A DNA stretch of 64,000 bases from Oscillospiraceae bacterium (GTDB lineage Bacteria; Bacillota; Clostridia; Oscillospirales; Acutalibacteraceae), in the NCBI GenBank assembly GCA_902792905.1, contig CADBBH010000014.1:1-64000 (forward strand). The letters run 5' to 3'. The first letter of the stretch is position 1; each line of letters starts with the position of its first letter. The notes beneath the pieces are model-generated. The model had not been told where the DNA came from. It did no database searches and worked only from the letters and a program-made list of their open reading frames with translations. Below are positions 8,866 through 19,071 of the stretch, piece after piece. A program made the position numbers and the translations under genes.

Positions 8866-8906
8866 GCTGCAAAGGCGCAGTACCAAGGGGGTACTGCGCC
8901 TTTTTT
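8866..8906 (+). terminator. Terminator overlapping an ANTAR-type hairpin, upstream of gdhA1
   Basis: GGCGCAGTACC (8874-8884) pairs with GGTACTGCGCC (8890-8900), followed by six T: a strong terminator. An alternative hairpin GCTGC-AAAGGC-GCAGT (8866-8881) has a hexaloop with A1 and G4 and uses part of the terminator's 5' arm, so the two are mutually exclusive. No promoter is seen between this and gdhA1. Confidence 0.7.
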
Positions 8907-8929
8907 ATATCAAAACTCATTTTATTTAA

Positions 8930-10282
<1,353 letters not shown>

Positions 10283-10315
10283 TCTGACATCTTCTCTTTT
10301 TTACTCATACACATC

Positions 10316-10354
10316 GGAAACCTGCAGGCACCCGGTCTGCAGGTTTCCCCCTTT
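10316..10354 (+). terminator. Terminator after gdhA1
   Basis: GGAAACCTGCAG (10316-10327) pairs perfectly with CTGCAGGTTTCC (10337-10348); the following CCCTTT is a weak T tract. Confidence 0.6.
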
Positions 10355-10462
10355 AAGGGTACTCCTCTGCACGCAGGCGCAATAAATTTATGCAATTTGA
10401 GGCCGGCAAAATTTCATATTTTCTCCGTTTCCGGCACTTTTGCTCGGCTGTCAGCAGTGATT

Positions 10463-10511
10463 TTGCAATTTTAACAATTAAAAGTTGCATTATTGAAATG
10501 TATTTGTGCAA
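10463..10511. promoter_or_regulatory. Triple TTGCA-type repeat upstream of gdhA2
   Basis: TTGCAA (10463), TTGCAT (10485) and GTGCAA (10506) are spaced 22 and 21 bases, identical to the array before glnA, and lie 41 bases upstream of the -35 box (40 at glnA). Intervening bases such as ACAAT and GAAATGT are also shared. Confidence 0.65.
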
Positions 10512-10546
10512 ATAAGAAAAATTGCAGGCGGAAAAATTATATAATA

Positions 10547-10575
10547 TTGACTTATATTTGATATGAGAATATAAT
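10547..10575 (+). promoter_or_regulatory. gdhA2 promoter
   Basis: TTGACT (10547-10552), 17-base spacer, TATAAT (10570-10575). Confidence 0.85.
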
Positions 10576-10586
10576 CGGTTTATAAT

Positions 10587-10618
10587 TTGATGTGTATTTG
10601 ATGTGTATTGATGTGTAT
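10587..10618 (+). repeat. Three tandem TTGATGTGTAT repeats in the gdhA2 leader
   Basis: The 11-mer occurs at 10587, 10598 and 10608 (the last two share one base), starting about 5 bases after the predicted transcription start. The period of one helical turn suggests a protein site or an RNA-level element. Confidence 0.7.
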
Positions 10619-10685
10619 GAGGTATCTATTGGCTCTGCGATTTCCGCAGGGTCTTAATACAGTATGAGTAAAAAGGAGAAAAACC

Positions 10686-12038
10686 ATGAGCAAAAACTAT
10701 GTCGATGAGATCATCGAAAACGTCAGCGCGAAGTATGCGAGTCAGCCCGAGTTTATCCAGACCGTAACAGAGATTCTCGATTCTCTGCGCCCGGTAATCG
10801 AGGCGAAAGAGGAAGATTACAGACGCAAGGCTCTTCTTGAGAGACTTGTTGAGCCCGAGAGACAGGTTATCTTCCGCGTTCCCTGGACAGACGATAAAGG
10901 TCAGGTCCATGTAAACACCGGCTACCGCGTTCAGTTCAACAGCGCCATCGGCCCCTACAAAGGCGGCCTTCGCTTCCATCCTTCTGTCTATATCGGAATC
11001 ATGAAGTTCCTCGCTTTTGAGCAGACCTTCAAAAACAGCCTCACCGGCCTGCCCATAGGCGGCGGCAAGGGCGGTTCCGACTTCGATCCCAGAGGCAGGA
11101 GCGATGATGAAATCATGCGCTTCTGCCAGTCCTTTATGACCGAGCTGTTCCGTCACATCGGCCCGGATGTTGACGTTCCGGCAGGCGATATAGGAGTCGG
11201 CGGCAGAGAGATCGGCTATCTTTTCGGCCAGTATAAGAGACTCAAGGGCGCTTTTGAAAACGGCGTTCTCACCGGCAAAGGCCTCTCCTACGGCGGTTCT
11301 CTCATCAGACCCGAGGCGACCGGCTACGGCGCAATCTACTACACTCTCGAGGTTCTCAAGCATTTCGGCGAAGAAATCAAAGGCAAAACCTTTGCTGTTT
11401 CCGGATTCGGCAATGTTGCGTGGGGCGCCTGTAAAAAGATTGCGGAGCTCGGCGGCAAAGCCGTTACGGTTTCCGGTCCCGACGGTTATGTCTATGATCC
11501 CGACGGCATAGTTACCGAAGAAAAGATCAATTATCTTCTCGAGATGAGAGCCAGCGGCAGAGACAGAGTTCAGGATTACGCCGACAAGTTCGGAGTCGAA
11601 TTCCACGCGGGTGAGAAGCCCTGGGGCGTCAAGGTTGACATTGCTCTTCCCTGCGCCACCCAAAACGAAATCGGCATGAAGGAAGCCGAGCAGATTGTCG
11701 CAAACGGCGTTGAGTATTACATCGAGGTCGCCAATATGCCGACAACGAACGAAGCTCTCGCATATCTCAAAGAGCACTGCAAGGCGGTCGCTCCCTCAAA
11801 GGCCGTCAACGCGGGCGGCGTTGCCACCTCCGCTCTTGAAATGAGCCAGAATTCGATGAGATACAGCTGGACCGAAGAAGAGGTTGACGCGAAGCTTCAT
11901 CAGATCATGGTAAATATTCACGATTCCTCCGCGAAAGCAGCCGAGAAATACGGCTACGGCTACGACCTTGTAGCCGGCGCGAATATCGCGGGATTCGAAA
12001 AGGTTGTTGACGCGATGACCGCTCAGGGTATCGTGTAA
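10686..12038 (+). CDS. gdhA: NADP-type glutamate dehydrogenase, copy 2
   Basis: Same reaction and architecture as copy 1 (450 residues), with [44 protein letters not shown] and SGFGNVA. The two copies are clearly paralogous over their full length but differ in the coenzyme region, where copy 1 has SDSNGW and this one SGPDGY. AAGGAG precedes the ATG. Unlike copy 1 it has its own strong promoter, the three TTGCA-type sites and tandem leader repeats, so the two enzymes are probably used under different nitrogen conditions. Confidence 0.95.
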   Translation: MSKNYVDEIIENVSAKYASQPEFIQTVTEILDSLRPVIEAKEEDYRRKALLERLVEPERQVIFRVPWTDDKGQVHVNTGYRVQFNSAIGPYKGGLRFHPSVYIGIMKFLAFEQTFKNSLTGLPIGGGKGGSDFDPRGRSDDEIMRFCQSFMTELFRHIGPDVDVPAGDIGVGGREIGYLFGQYKRLKGAFENGVLTGKGLSYGGSLIRPEATGYGAIYYTLEVLKHFGEEIKGKTFAVSGFGNVAWGACKKIAELGGKAVTVSGPDGYVYDPDGIVTEEKINYLLEMRASGRDRVQDYADKFGVEFHAGEKPWGVKVDIALPCATQNEIGMKEAEQIVANGVEYYIEVANMPTTNEALAYLKEHCKAVAPSKAVNAGGVATSALEMSQNSMRYSWTEEEVDAKLHQIMVNIHDSSAKAAEKYGYGYDLVAGANIAGFEKVVDAMTAQGIV

Positions 12039-12052
12039 TCAATAAATAAAAA

Positions 12053-12078
12053 GGGCACCGTTTTTGACGGTGCTCTTT
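12053..12078 (+). terminator. Hairpin between gdhA2 and guaA
   Basis: GGGCACCG (12053-12060) pairs with CGGTGCTC (12068-12075; one G-U pair), followed by only TTT. It may be a partial terminator that lets guaA be read from the gdhA2 promoter, since no clear promoter for guaA is seen. Confidence 0.5.
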
Positions 12079-12096
12079 GCGTAAGGGGAATGAAAT

Positions 12097-13629
12097 ATGG
12101 AAAGAATCCTCGTTCTCGATTTCGGCGGGCAGTATAATCAGCTGATTGCAAGGCGCGTCAGGGATATGAATGTCTATGCCGAAATAAAGCCTTATAACAG
12201 AATATCCGTTGACGAAATCAGGACCGCCGGCTATAAAGGAATTATCTTCACAGGCGGGCCGAACAGCGTCTATGACGGGAATTCGCCTCATTACGATAAG
12301 GAAATCCTGAACGCCGGGATTCCCGTGCTCGGAATCTGCTACGGCTGTCAGCTTATCGCCTGGATGGCGGACGGTGTGATAGAGAGCGCGAATGATGTCA
12401 GCGAATACGGCAAAACTGAGATAACCGTCAAAGGCGGAGCTCTTTTTGAGGGCGTGCCCGAAAAGAGCATCTGCTGGATGAGCCACACCGATTATATCAG
12501 CCGCGCTCCCGAAGGCTTTGAAATAACCGCCGTTACGGATAACTGCCCCTGCGCCGCTCTTGCGGACGAAAAGAGAATGATATACGGCGTGCAGTTTCAT
12601 CCCGAGGTGACTCATACTGAATACGGCAAGAGGATTCTGAGAAATTTCCTGTTTGAAATATGCAACTGCGCCGGCGACTGGACTATGGAAAACTTCACTG
12701 CGGGCGCCGTGGAGAGTTACCGCGAAAAGCTTGCGGGCAAAAGAGTTCTCTGCGCTCTCTCGGGAGGAGTCGATTCGTCGGTCGCGGCGGTCCTGCTTCA
12801 TAAGGCAATCGGCGATAATCTCATCTGCGTATTTGTTGATCACGGCCTTCTCAGGAAAGATGAGGGAGATACCGTTGAACGCGTGATGAAAAATGAAATG
12901 GGCCTGAACATCATAAGAGTCAATGCGAAGGACCGCTTTCTATCAAGGCTCGCGGGAGTTACGCAGCCCGAGGAGAAGCGCAAAATCATAGGCGAGGAAT
13001 TCATCCGCGTATTTGAGGATATCGCAAAGGAAATCGGCTCGGTCGATGTGCTCGTTCAGGGCACGATTTATCCCGATGTTATCGAGAGCGGAAAAGGCGA
13101 TGCCGCTGTTATAAAGAGCCATCACAATGTCGGCGGTCTTCCCGATGTAATCGATTTCAAGGAGATAGTCGAGCCGCTGAGGGACCTTTTCAAGGACGAG
13201 GTCAGGAAAGTCGGCCTCGAGCTCGGAATCCCCGTGAATCTTGTTCGCCGACAGCCCTTCCCGGGGCCCGGTCTCGCCGTGAGAATCATGGGCGAAATAA
13301 CAGAGGATAAGCTTGAAATTCTGCGCGAAGCGGATGCGGTTTTCCGCGAGGAAGTTATGAACGCGGGGCTTGAAAACGAGCCGAATCAGTATTTTGCCGT
13401 GCTTCTTAACAACCGTTCGGTCGGAGTTATGGGCGACGCGCGCACCTACGGCTATACCGTCGCTTTCAGAGCCGTTGATACCGATGATTTTATGACGGCG
13501 GATTGGTCGCGCATTCCGTTTGACGTGCTTGAAAGAGCGTCGAGCAGAGTCACCAACGAGGTCAGGGACATAACAAGAATCGTCTATGACATAACCGCCA
13601 AGCCCCCCGCCACAGTCGAGTGGGAATAA
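12097..13629 (+). CDS. guaA: GMP synthase (glutamine-hydrolysing)
   Basis: The enzyme converts XMP to GMP with glutamine and ATP. The N-terminal class I amidotransferase domain (residues ~1-190) has Cys in GICYGCQ and QFHPE. The central ATP pyrophosphatase domain has the PP-loop LSGGVDSS. The C-terminal dimerisation domain ends [12 protein letters not shown], the highly conserved family terminus. The 510 residues are full length. It is a third glutamine amidotransferase gene in this nitrogen cluster, after asnB and pyrG. AAGGGGA lies before the ATG. Confidence 0.97.
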   Translation: MERILVLDFGGQYNQLIARRVRDMNVYAEIKPYNRISVDEIRTAGYKGIIFTGGPNSVYDGNSPHYDKEILNAGIPVLGICYGCQLIAWMADGVIESANDVSEYGKTEITVKGGALFEGVPEKSICWMSHTDYISRAPEGFEITAVTDNCPCAALADEKRMIYGVQFHPEVTHTEYGKRILRNFLFEICNCAGDWTMENFTAGAVESYREKLAGKRVLCALSGGVDSSVAAVLLHKAIGDNLICVFVDHGLLRKDEGDTVERVMKNEMGLNIIRVNAKDRFLSRLAGVTQPEEKRKIIGEEFIRVFEDIAKEIGSVDVLVQGTIYPDVIESGKGDAAVIKSHHNVGGLPDVIDFKEIVEPLRDLFKDEVRKVGLELGIPVNLVRRQPFPGPGLAVRIMGEITEDKLEILREADAVFREEVMNAGLENEPNQYFAVLLNNRSVGVMGDARTYGYTVAFRAVDTDDFMTADWSRIPFDVLERASSRVTNEVRDITRIVYDITAKPPATVEWE

Positions 13630-13630
13630 A

Positions 13631-13672
13631 AACAAACCATCCCGAAGCTCATGCTTCGGGATGTTGTTTTAC
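13631..13672. terminator. Bidirectional terminator between guaA and the MATE gene
   Basis: CATCCCGAAGC (13638-13648) and GCTTCGGGATG (13653-13663) form a perfect stem, with AAAAACAAAC on the left and TTGTTTT on the right, so it can serve both convergent genes. Confidence 0.85.
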
Positions 13673-15043
13673 TTAAATATTCAATCTTTCTCCTGTAGAT
13701 TTCTTTTCCGCCCTTTTCAACTCGCGCGATTTTCTTATGAAAATCACCGCGAGGGGGATATCCGCCATAAGCCATGCGGCGGGGCCGGCATAGAAAACGG
13801 CCGGCAGACCGATGATTTTGCTGAATATGAACGCAACCGAGATTCTGCCGATGAGCTCGCCTGCGCCGGCAATCGCGTTTGCGTATGTGAAACCGAGCCC
13901 CTGAAGGGAATTTCTCAATACGAAGAGAACCGCAACGAGCGAATAGCACTGCGAAATCGCGAGAATGTACTTCTTCGCGATATTCATTATTTCGGGATTT
14001 GCTTCCTTCATAAAGAGCGAGACCACATAGGGTCCGCCGTAATAAAGGGCTGTGCTCATCAGTATGCTGATGAGGATATCGAGCAGCAGGATTTTTCTGA
14101 CCGAATCGGCAATTCTCCTGTAATTCTTCGCCCCGTAATTCTGGCCGACAAAGGTCTGGGTCGCGACTCCGAGGCCGGACATCGGGATATTCGTCAGGTT
14201 TTCGACCCTGTTTGCCGCGGTTATGCCCGCCATTACACTCGCACCGAATGAATTGACCGCGCTCTGCATACACATTGAGCCGACGGAAGTTATCGTGAAC
14301 TGCATCGAAACGGGTATGCCGAGTTTCACCTGATATCCGGCCGTCCTTAAGTCGAGCTTCAGGTCACTCTTCTTTATATCGATATTCTTATTGAATCGGA
14401 ATACGTAAATTCCGCAGAGCACTGCCGCTACTGCCTGGGCAATCATTGTCGCAAACGCCGCTCCCTCAACTCCCCAGCCGAATTTCGCGATGAAGAGCAG
14501 GTCGAGGAAGAAGTTCACAATGACGCTGACAACATAAAAATACAGCGGCTTTCTGCTCTCGCCGACAGCTCGTGATATTGCGGTGAAATTATTTGAGAGC
14601 ATCTGAATCGGGACCGCGAAATAGAGAATATTCACATAGGCGGCCGAGAGACCGATTATCTCATCGGGCGTTCCGATGAGGCGGAGGAGAGGTGTGGAAA
14701 GTATATGAGCGATGACGACGATTATGCAGCCCAGCAGAAACGAGACGGAGATGCTGCTGCCCGCATAGTGAGACGCTCTCCTGCCGTCTCCCGCGCCGAA
14801 GGACTGCGCGACGGGTATAGTGAATCCGCTCGTGAGCCCGAGCGCCGCGCCGATAATAAATGAGTTTATGGCGCCGACGTTTCCGACCGCCGCGAGAGCG
14901 TCTGTGCTGATATACCGCCCGACTATGATGTTGTCAACGAGATGATAGTTGAACTGAAGCATTGACGACATCATTATCGGCAGCGAGAATCTTATTATAT
15001 TTTTAAGGGCACTGCCCTGAGTCATGTTGATTCCGTGTTTCAT
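13673..15043 (-). CDS. MATE-family multidrug/Na+ antiporter
   Basis: A polytopic membrane protein of 456 residues with about 12 hydrophobic segments and the MATE pattern (LPIMMSSMLQFNYHLVDNIIVG near the N-terminus; GLTSGFTIPVAQSFGAGD in the first half; VATQTFVGQNYGAK in the second). MATE proteins export organic cations or drugs in exchange for Na+ or H+. The start at 15043 (MKHGINMTQGSALK) fits the position of the first membrane helix and a promoter 35 bases upstream; further upstream in-frame codons overlap that promoter. It ends in a basic RAEKKSTGERL tail. Confidence 0.88.
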   Translation of the reverse strand: MKHGINMTQGSALKNIIRFSLPIMMSSMLQFNYHLVDNIIVGRYISTDALAAVGNVGAINSFIIGAALGLTSGFTIPVAQSFGAGDGRRASHYAGSSISVSFLLGCIIVVIAHILSTPLLRLIGTPDEIIGLSAAYVNILYFAVPIQMLSNNFTAISRAVGESRKPLYFYVVSVIVNFFLDLLFIAKFGWGVEGAAFATMIAQAVAAVLCGIYVFRFNKNIDIKKSDLKLDLRTAGYQVKLGIPVSMQFTITSVGSMCMQSAVNSFGASVMAGITAANRVENLTNIPMSGLGVATQTFVGQNYGAKNYRRIADSVRKILLLDILISILMSTALYYGGPYVVSLFMKEANPEIMNIAKKYILAISQCYSLVAVLFVLRNSLQGLGFTYANAIAGAGELIGRISVAFIFSKIIGLPAVFYAGPAAWLMADIPLAVIFIRKSRELKRAEKKSTGERLNI

Positions 15044-15077
15044 ATTATATACCTGCGATAACTTATTAACCGCGGAT

Positions 15078-15105
15078 ATTATATCACACGCGCGCGTGGT
15101 GTCAA
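15078..15105 (-). promoter_or_regulatory. MATE promoter with palindrome CACGCGCGCGTG in the spacer
   Basis: On the minus strand TTGACA (15105-15100) and TATAAT (15083-15078) are 16 bases apart. The perfect 12-base palindrome at 15087-15098 lies between the boxes, the classical place for a repressor operator. Confidence 0.75.
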
Positions 15106-15123
15106 CCATCTGAACAAATGCGG

Positions 15124-15144
15124 TACAGATTATCAAAATCTGTA
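15124..15144. repeat. Inverted repeat TACAGATT-5-AATCTGTA
   Basis: Perfect 8-base arms with a 5-base centre between the divergent MATE and hydrolase promoters; candidate operator or terminator-like structure. Confidence 0.5.
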
Positions 15145-15176
15145 ACACCTGATTTGTCCCGGCGCCGAAAAAAATC

Positions 15177-15205
15177 TTTATATTTCGGAAACGCCGTGAT
15201 ATAAT
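15177..15205 (+). promoter_or_regulatory. Promoter of the secreted hydrolase
   Basis: TTTATA (15177), 17-base spacer, extended -10 TGATATAAT (box 15200-15205). Confidence 0.65.
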
Positions 15206-15235
15206 AATCAAAAATTACGGAAAAGAGGAAATGAA

Positions 15236-16723
15236 ATGAAACGGAGGATAATCGCTTTTGCGGTTGCGCTGATAATCTGTCTTTCGCAGATTGTGCCGTG
15301 CTTTGCCGAAGCGTCTCAGCCCGTTCTGCCCCATATCGATATCAGGGGATTCATGAACGCGGCTATATATGAGGATATGAACGACCCTGAGAGCGAACAG
15401 CTCTGGCCGCTGGATGTCAAGGCAATCCTCAGAGCGGCGGGAAATCTCATTCCGTCGCTGGCGAAATTTGCTTTTGATAAGGACTATGAGAAACTCAGCG
15501 AATCGATTCTGCCCTATGTGAATGAGCTTTTCCACCCGCTTATGTGCGGCTCCGACGGAAAGCCGCTTGTTGAGGGGAGCGGAGCGTATCTTTATTACCC
15601 GAGCCGTGACGAGGTTATCGCAAATCCCGATCTGAGCTTCACATATGACTGGCGTCTTGACCCCTATGAATCAGCCGCGCGGCTCGATGATTTTGTCAAT
15701 TATCTTACCGATGAGCTCGGCTTCGGGCAGGTTGTGATGGAATGCCACAGCAACGGCGGAGTGGTCCTTCTGACCTATCTTTCCGCATACGGCACAGAGA
15801 AGGTCAAAAGTGTCTGCTTCTCCGCCGCCGCGATTTACGGCGCGGGCTTTGCGGGCGAGCTTGTCAAGGGAAATATGGTGATTGACGCGGGCGGTCTCGC
15901 CGAGTATCTTCTCTCCGCTTTTGACAATAACGAGAGAGCCGAGCTTCTGACCGGACTTATGAGCATACTCGACAGAGCGGGTATAGTTTCGACCGTCGCG
16001 GACTTTGCGAACGGCCTTATCGAGGGCGCTCACGATTTTCTCTATAAAAAGACGGTGCTCCCGATATTCGGCAACTGGCTGAATATCTGGGCGATGGTAC
16101 CGGACGCGGATGTTGAAGAGGGAAAGGAATACATCTTTGAGACCCTCCTCGCCGATAAAAAGGACGAATACACGGGCTTTCTCGAAAAGGTGGATTATTT
16201 CACCGAAAATTTCAGAAACAGCAGAGAGGAAAACCTGCTCGCGGTCAATGAAAGCTGCTCGGTCTATGTTTTCTGCTTCTACGGATATACGGGCATACCC
16301 GTTACGGCCGACTGGTTTGTGATGAGCGACGGGGTGCTGATGTCAAAGGATTCCTCATTCGGAGCTTCGTTTTTCAATCCCGGTTCATTTGACCGATTTG
16401 ATGAGGGCGGTTATGTCTCTCCCGACGGAAAGGTCAACGGAGAAACGGCGCTTTTCAAAGATCAGACCTGGTATTTCAAAAACTGCCATCATTCAATGAC
16501 GAGCCCCTATCTCGATAAGATGGCGAAAACGCTCTTGTATTCGCAGGGACAGGCGGATGTGAATACCTATGAGGAATATCCCCGTTTTCTTATCAATGAC
16601 CGGCTCAGCGGAGGAATCCGCCCCGATGACGGCAATATTACAATTCGCCTCACATTCTTTGAGAGAATCGCCGGATTTTTCAGAGAAATCTTCGAGAGAA
16701 TAAAAGCACTGTTTTCGGCGTAA
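15236..16723 (+). CDS. Secreted alpha/beta-hydrolase (lipase/acyltransferase-like), Ser nucleophile
   Basis: A signal peptide (MKRRIIAF...VPCFAEA) is followed by a hydrolase domain with YDWRLDP (residues ~137-143) and a nucleophile elbow ECHSNGG with Ser172. A His near the C-terminus lies in KNCHHSMTSPY. The arrangement resembles lipase or lecithin:cholesterol acyltransferase-like enzymes that act on lipid or ester bonds outside the cell; the substrate is unknown. The 495-residue protein ends in an amphipathic aromatic helix (FFERIAGFFREIFERIKALF) shared in style with three other secreted proteins here. It is paralogous to the protein at 53415-55097, which has Cys at the nucleophile place. 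AGAGGAA precedes the ATG. Confidence 0.75.
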   Translation: MKRRIIAFAVALIICLSQIVPCFAEASQPVLPHIDIRGFMNAAIYEDMNDPESEQLWPLDVKAILRAAGNLIPSLAKFAFDKDYEKLSESILPYVNELFHPLMCGSDGKPLVEGSGAYLYYPSRDEVIANPDLSFTYDWRLDPYESAARLDDFVNYLTDELGFGQVVMECHSNGGVVLLTYLSAYGTEKVKSVCFSAAAIYGAGFAGELVKGNMVIDAGGLAEYLLSAFDNNERAELLTGLMSILDRAGIVSTVADFANGLIEGAHDFLYKKTVLPIFGNWLNIWAMVPDADVEEGKEYIFETLLADKKDEYTGFLEKVDYFTENFRNSREENLLAVNESCSVYVFCFYGYTGIPVTADWFVMSDGVLMSKDSSFGASFFNPGSFDRFDEGGYVSPDGKVNGETALFKDQTWYFKNCHHSMTSPYLDKMAKTLLYSQGQADVNTYEEYPRFLINDRLSGGIRPDDGNITIRLTFFERIAGFFREIFERIKALFSA

Positions 16724-16728
16724 AATCA

Positions 16729-16761
16729 ACCCGCAGGAAAATCTTTCCTGCGGGTCATCGT
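16729..16761. terminator. Bidirectional terminator between convergent genes
   Basis: ACCCGCAGGAAA (16729-16740) and TTTCCTGCGGGT (16744-16755) form a 12-pair stem, with CGTTTTATT on the right and TGATTTTA on the minus strand. Confidence 0.85.
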
Positions 16762-16762
16762 T

Positions 16763-18262
16763 TTATTCGGTTGCTTTTTCCGCTTTTCGTTCTTCAATCA
16801 CCTTGAGCATTCTGTCGTATTCATCCTCGTCAATCTTATTTTTCTTCCGTGAGATTATGAACGCGATGACGAGCAGGATAATCGGGATAACCGCCATGCA
16901 GAGCGCGAGCTTGAGCGACATATCCGAGGGCGCTCCGTCAAGCACCTTCTGAATACCTGCGAGCTTTACATCCTCGGTGATTTCCTTGAGATTCGCCTGC
17001 TGCTCATAGCCCGAAATCTGGTTTGTGATACCGGTCATACCGATTATCAGATAAACCACCGTGACGATGAGCTGCTGAAGGGCGGATGACATCTTTGACA
17101 TAAAGGGCCTGAGCGAGAAAATCAGCGCCTCGTCTCTCGAGCCGGTCTTATATTCGTTGTATTCAATCGTGTTCGTGAAGATAACCATGACGACCATCGA
17201 GAACCAGTTCTGGCCGAAGCCGGTTACAAGCGCCGCTCCGCAGAGAAACCACAGGCGGATGGAATCGGGGATTACGGTTCCGCCGATTATGAAGCCCGCG
17301 TAGCCGATGCAGGCGACTGCGAGTGAGAGGGCGAGCGCCTTCTTCCTCCTGAATTTGCGGCAGAGGACCGGGAAGACCATCAGCAGAATTCCCGCCGCGC
17401 CCGCGTAGAATGCCGTGAACATTGTGACATAGGTACCGTTATAGCCGAATTTGAGATAGATATAATATGCGGCGAACGCCGTGAGCATAGCGCCGCTGAG
17501 ATTTGAGAGCAGAGTGATGAGAGTCGCCCAGAGAAGCTGATCGTTGTGAATGATAACGGAAAACATCTCTTTAAGCCCGTGCTTCTCCTCCTTCTCCGCC
17601 TTGATTGAGCGGTCCTCCTTTACCCCGACACAGCAGAAGGTCTGGCAGAGGATGAACATACCCACAACGAAGATTGAAACAATCATATAAGCAGTGATTG
17701 AGTTGCCGCCGATGGCGTTTTTGCCCGCGGTCAGCATCGGAACAAGCCCGACCGCCGCGAGATTTCCGAGTCCGCTGAAGAGATTCGCGAGGGCGACTAT
17801 CTTATCGCGCCTGTCCGCCCTGCTCGTCAGCGAGGGCATCATCGACCAGTACCCGATATCGTTCATCGTATAGGTTATATCCCAGATGAGATAAAGGGCA
17901 ACGAAAAGGTAAATGAAGGTCCATCCCTGCGCGCGGTTTGAAAACATCGCAATAACCGCGGCGCCGTTAGTGATGCAGCCTATCATAATCCAGGGCTTGA
18001 ATTTGCCGAAGCGGGTGCGCGTATTCTCCACAACGCCGCCCATAATCGGGTCGTTGAGGCCGTCCCATATACGGCAGGCGACAAGAATTGTGCTGATAAC
18101 TGCAAACTGCTTATCAGTGACATTCCGCGTGAAGAGAATGTAGGTCAGCAGGAAGTTTGTGAAAAGGGCGTAGCTCATGTCCCTGCCCATTCCGCTTATG
18201 CTGTAAATCCATTTGTTCCGGTTGAAATAATCATCAACCGTCTTTCTCTTTTCACCTTTCAT
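16763..18262 (-). CDS. GPH-family glycoside/sugar:cation symporter
   Basis: A 499-residue membrane protein with 12 expected helices and the signatures of MelB-like transporters: WDGLNDPIMGGVVENTRTRFGKFKPW in the first third and a matching loop in the second half (IEYNEYKTGSRDEALIFSL). Such proteins import sugars, glycosides or uronides with Na+ or H+. The start overlaps the stop of the preceding phosphatase-superfamily gene by 11 bases, so it is the last gene of a four-gene operon with an epimerase and a PfkB kinase. The substrate is probably a pentose, a nucleoside or a rare sugar. Confidence 0.88.
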   Translation of the reverse strand: MKGEKRKTVDDYFNRNKWIYSISGMGRDMSYALFTNFLLTYILFTRNVTDKQFAVISTILVACRIWDGLNDPIMGGVVENTRTRFGKFKPWIMIGCITNGAAVIAMFSNRAQGWTFIYLFVALYLIWDITYTMNDIGYWSMMPSLTSRADRRDKIVALANLFSGLGNLAAVGLVPMLTAGKNAIGGNSITAYMIVSIFVVGMFILCQTFCCVGVKEDRSIKAEKEEKHGLKEMFSVIIHNDQLLWATLITLLSNLSGAMLTAFAAYYIYLKFGYNGTYVTMFTAFYAGAAGILLMVFPVLCRKFRRKKALALSLAVACIGYAGFIIGGTVIPDSIRLWFLCGAALVTGFGQNWFSMVVMVIFTNTIEYNEYKTGSRDEALIFSLRPFMSKMSSALQQLIVTVVYLIIGMTGITNQISGYEQQANLKEITEDVKLAGIQKVLDGAPSDMSLKLALCMAVIPIILLVIAFIISRKKNKIDEDEYDRMLKVIEERKAEKATE

Positions 18263-19058
18263 GGAGCGCCTCCTTAATGCCGTAAAAGTGAATTATTGCC
18301 ATATCTTCATAGCAGTCAAGCCCGTGAGAGCCTGCTTTTCCGTCTATTTCATGGCAGCCGTGGTCGGGGCAGAAGCCGTAGAAAACGCGGTGCCTTTTAT
18401 AGCTTTCGCGGATTTGAGCGACGATTTTCGAATAAACTTTTATATTCTTATCGAGAACCCTGAGCGATTTTTTAGCCTCCGGTCCGTGATGATGCATCGT
18501 CGCGTCGAAATTTCCGTTATAGATTACTATCAGGTGATATTTATTCTCTTTGATGAGCCCCAGCGCTTTGCGGTTTACCTGCCACTCGGTCGGATAAATG
18601 AAATAATCCATATCCCTTTCGAGAAAAATCTTTGAAATGCTGTCGCCCGCGGTTGAGACTATCGCGCATTTCTTCCCTGCCGCGAGCATACGGTCAAAGA
18701 GCGTCTCGCATTCAAGCACCGGTTTTTCGTATTTCATTATGCCGTGTTTTTCGGGCTGAACTCCCGTATACATTGAGGCGAAGCATACCGGCGTCACACT
18801 CGGCATCACGCTTCGCAGGGGCGCTGAAATATCCGAGATTTTCTCCGCCGGAACGAATTTATCATTATATTTTTCATAGAGCCAGAGGGCAACCGCATCG
18901 GGGTTGTAAATCACCGCACGGTCAATCGGCTCTTCCCCGCCGAGTTTCATTATTTCAGGGTTAGCGCTGTCGTCATCCGCCGATTTTTCAAGTCCGAAGA
19001 GCTCCAGCACCGTTGCCTTCAGCGAGGTCAGGCAAATTCCGGGATAAGCTTTATCCAT
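18252..19058 (-). CDS. Alkaline-phosphatase-superfamily protein (phosphodiesterase-like)
   Basis: The 268-residue protein has the metal-centre motifs of the superfamily: a Thr nucleophile in SVTPVCFASMYTG, Asp/His in NGNFDATMHHHGP and CPDHGCHE, and HGLD near the end. It lacks a signal peptide and is probably cytosolic. Members hydrolyse phosphate mono- or diesters or transfer phosphate (phosphopentomutase is a relative). Lying between a PfkB kinase and a sugar importer it may process a sugar phosphate; the exact reaction is unknown. The N-terminal ~45 residues look more like a substrate-specific extension. Confidence 0.7.
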   Translation of the reverse strand: MDKAYPGICLTSLKATVLELFGLEKSADDDSANPEIMKLGGEEPIDRAVIYNPDAVALWLYEKYNDKFVPAEKISDISAPLRSVMPSVTPVCFASMYTGVQPEKHGIMKYEKPVLECETLFDRMLAAGKKCAIVSTAGDSISKIFLERDMDYFIYPTEWQVNRKALGLIKENKYHLIVIYNGNFDATMHHHGPEAKKSLRVLDKNIKVYSKIVAQIRESYKRHRVFYGFCPDHGCHEIDGKAGSHGLDCYEDMAIIHFYGIKEALHER

Positions 19059-19071
19059 AATATCACCGCCG

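Noticed and set aside
10626..11777. Open frame of 383 codons on the minus strand across gdhA2
   Set aside because: Antisense shadow of gdhA2; a similar shadow lies opposite gdhA1 (8861-9511), as expected from paralogues with the same codon use.
13584..14273. Alternative frames inside the MATE gene
   Set aside because: They run through the guaA-MATE terminator and give low-complexity charged products; shadows of the MATE frame.
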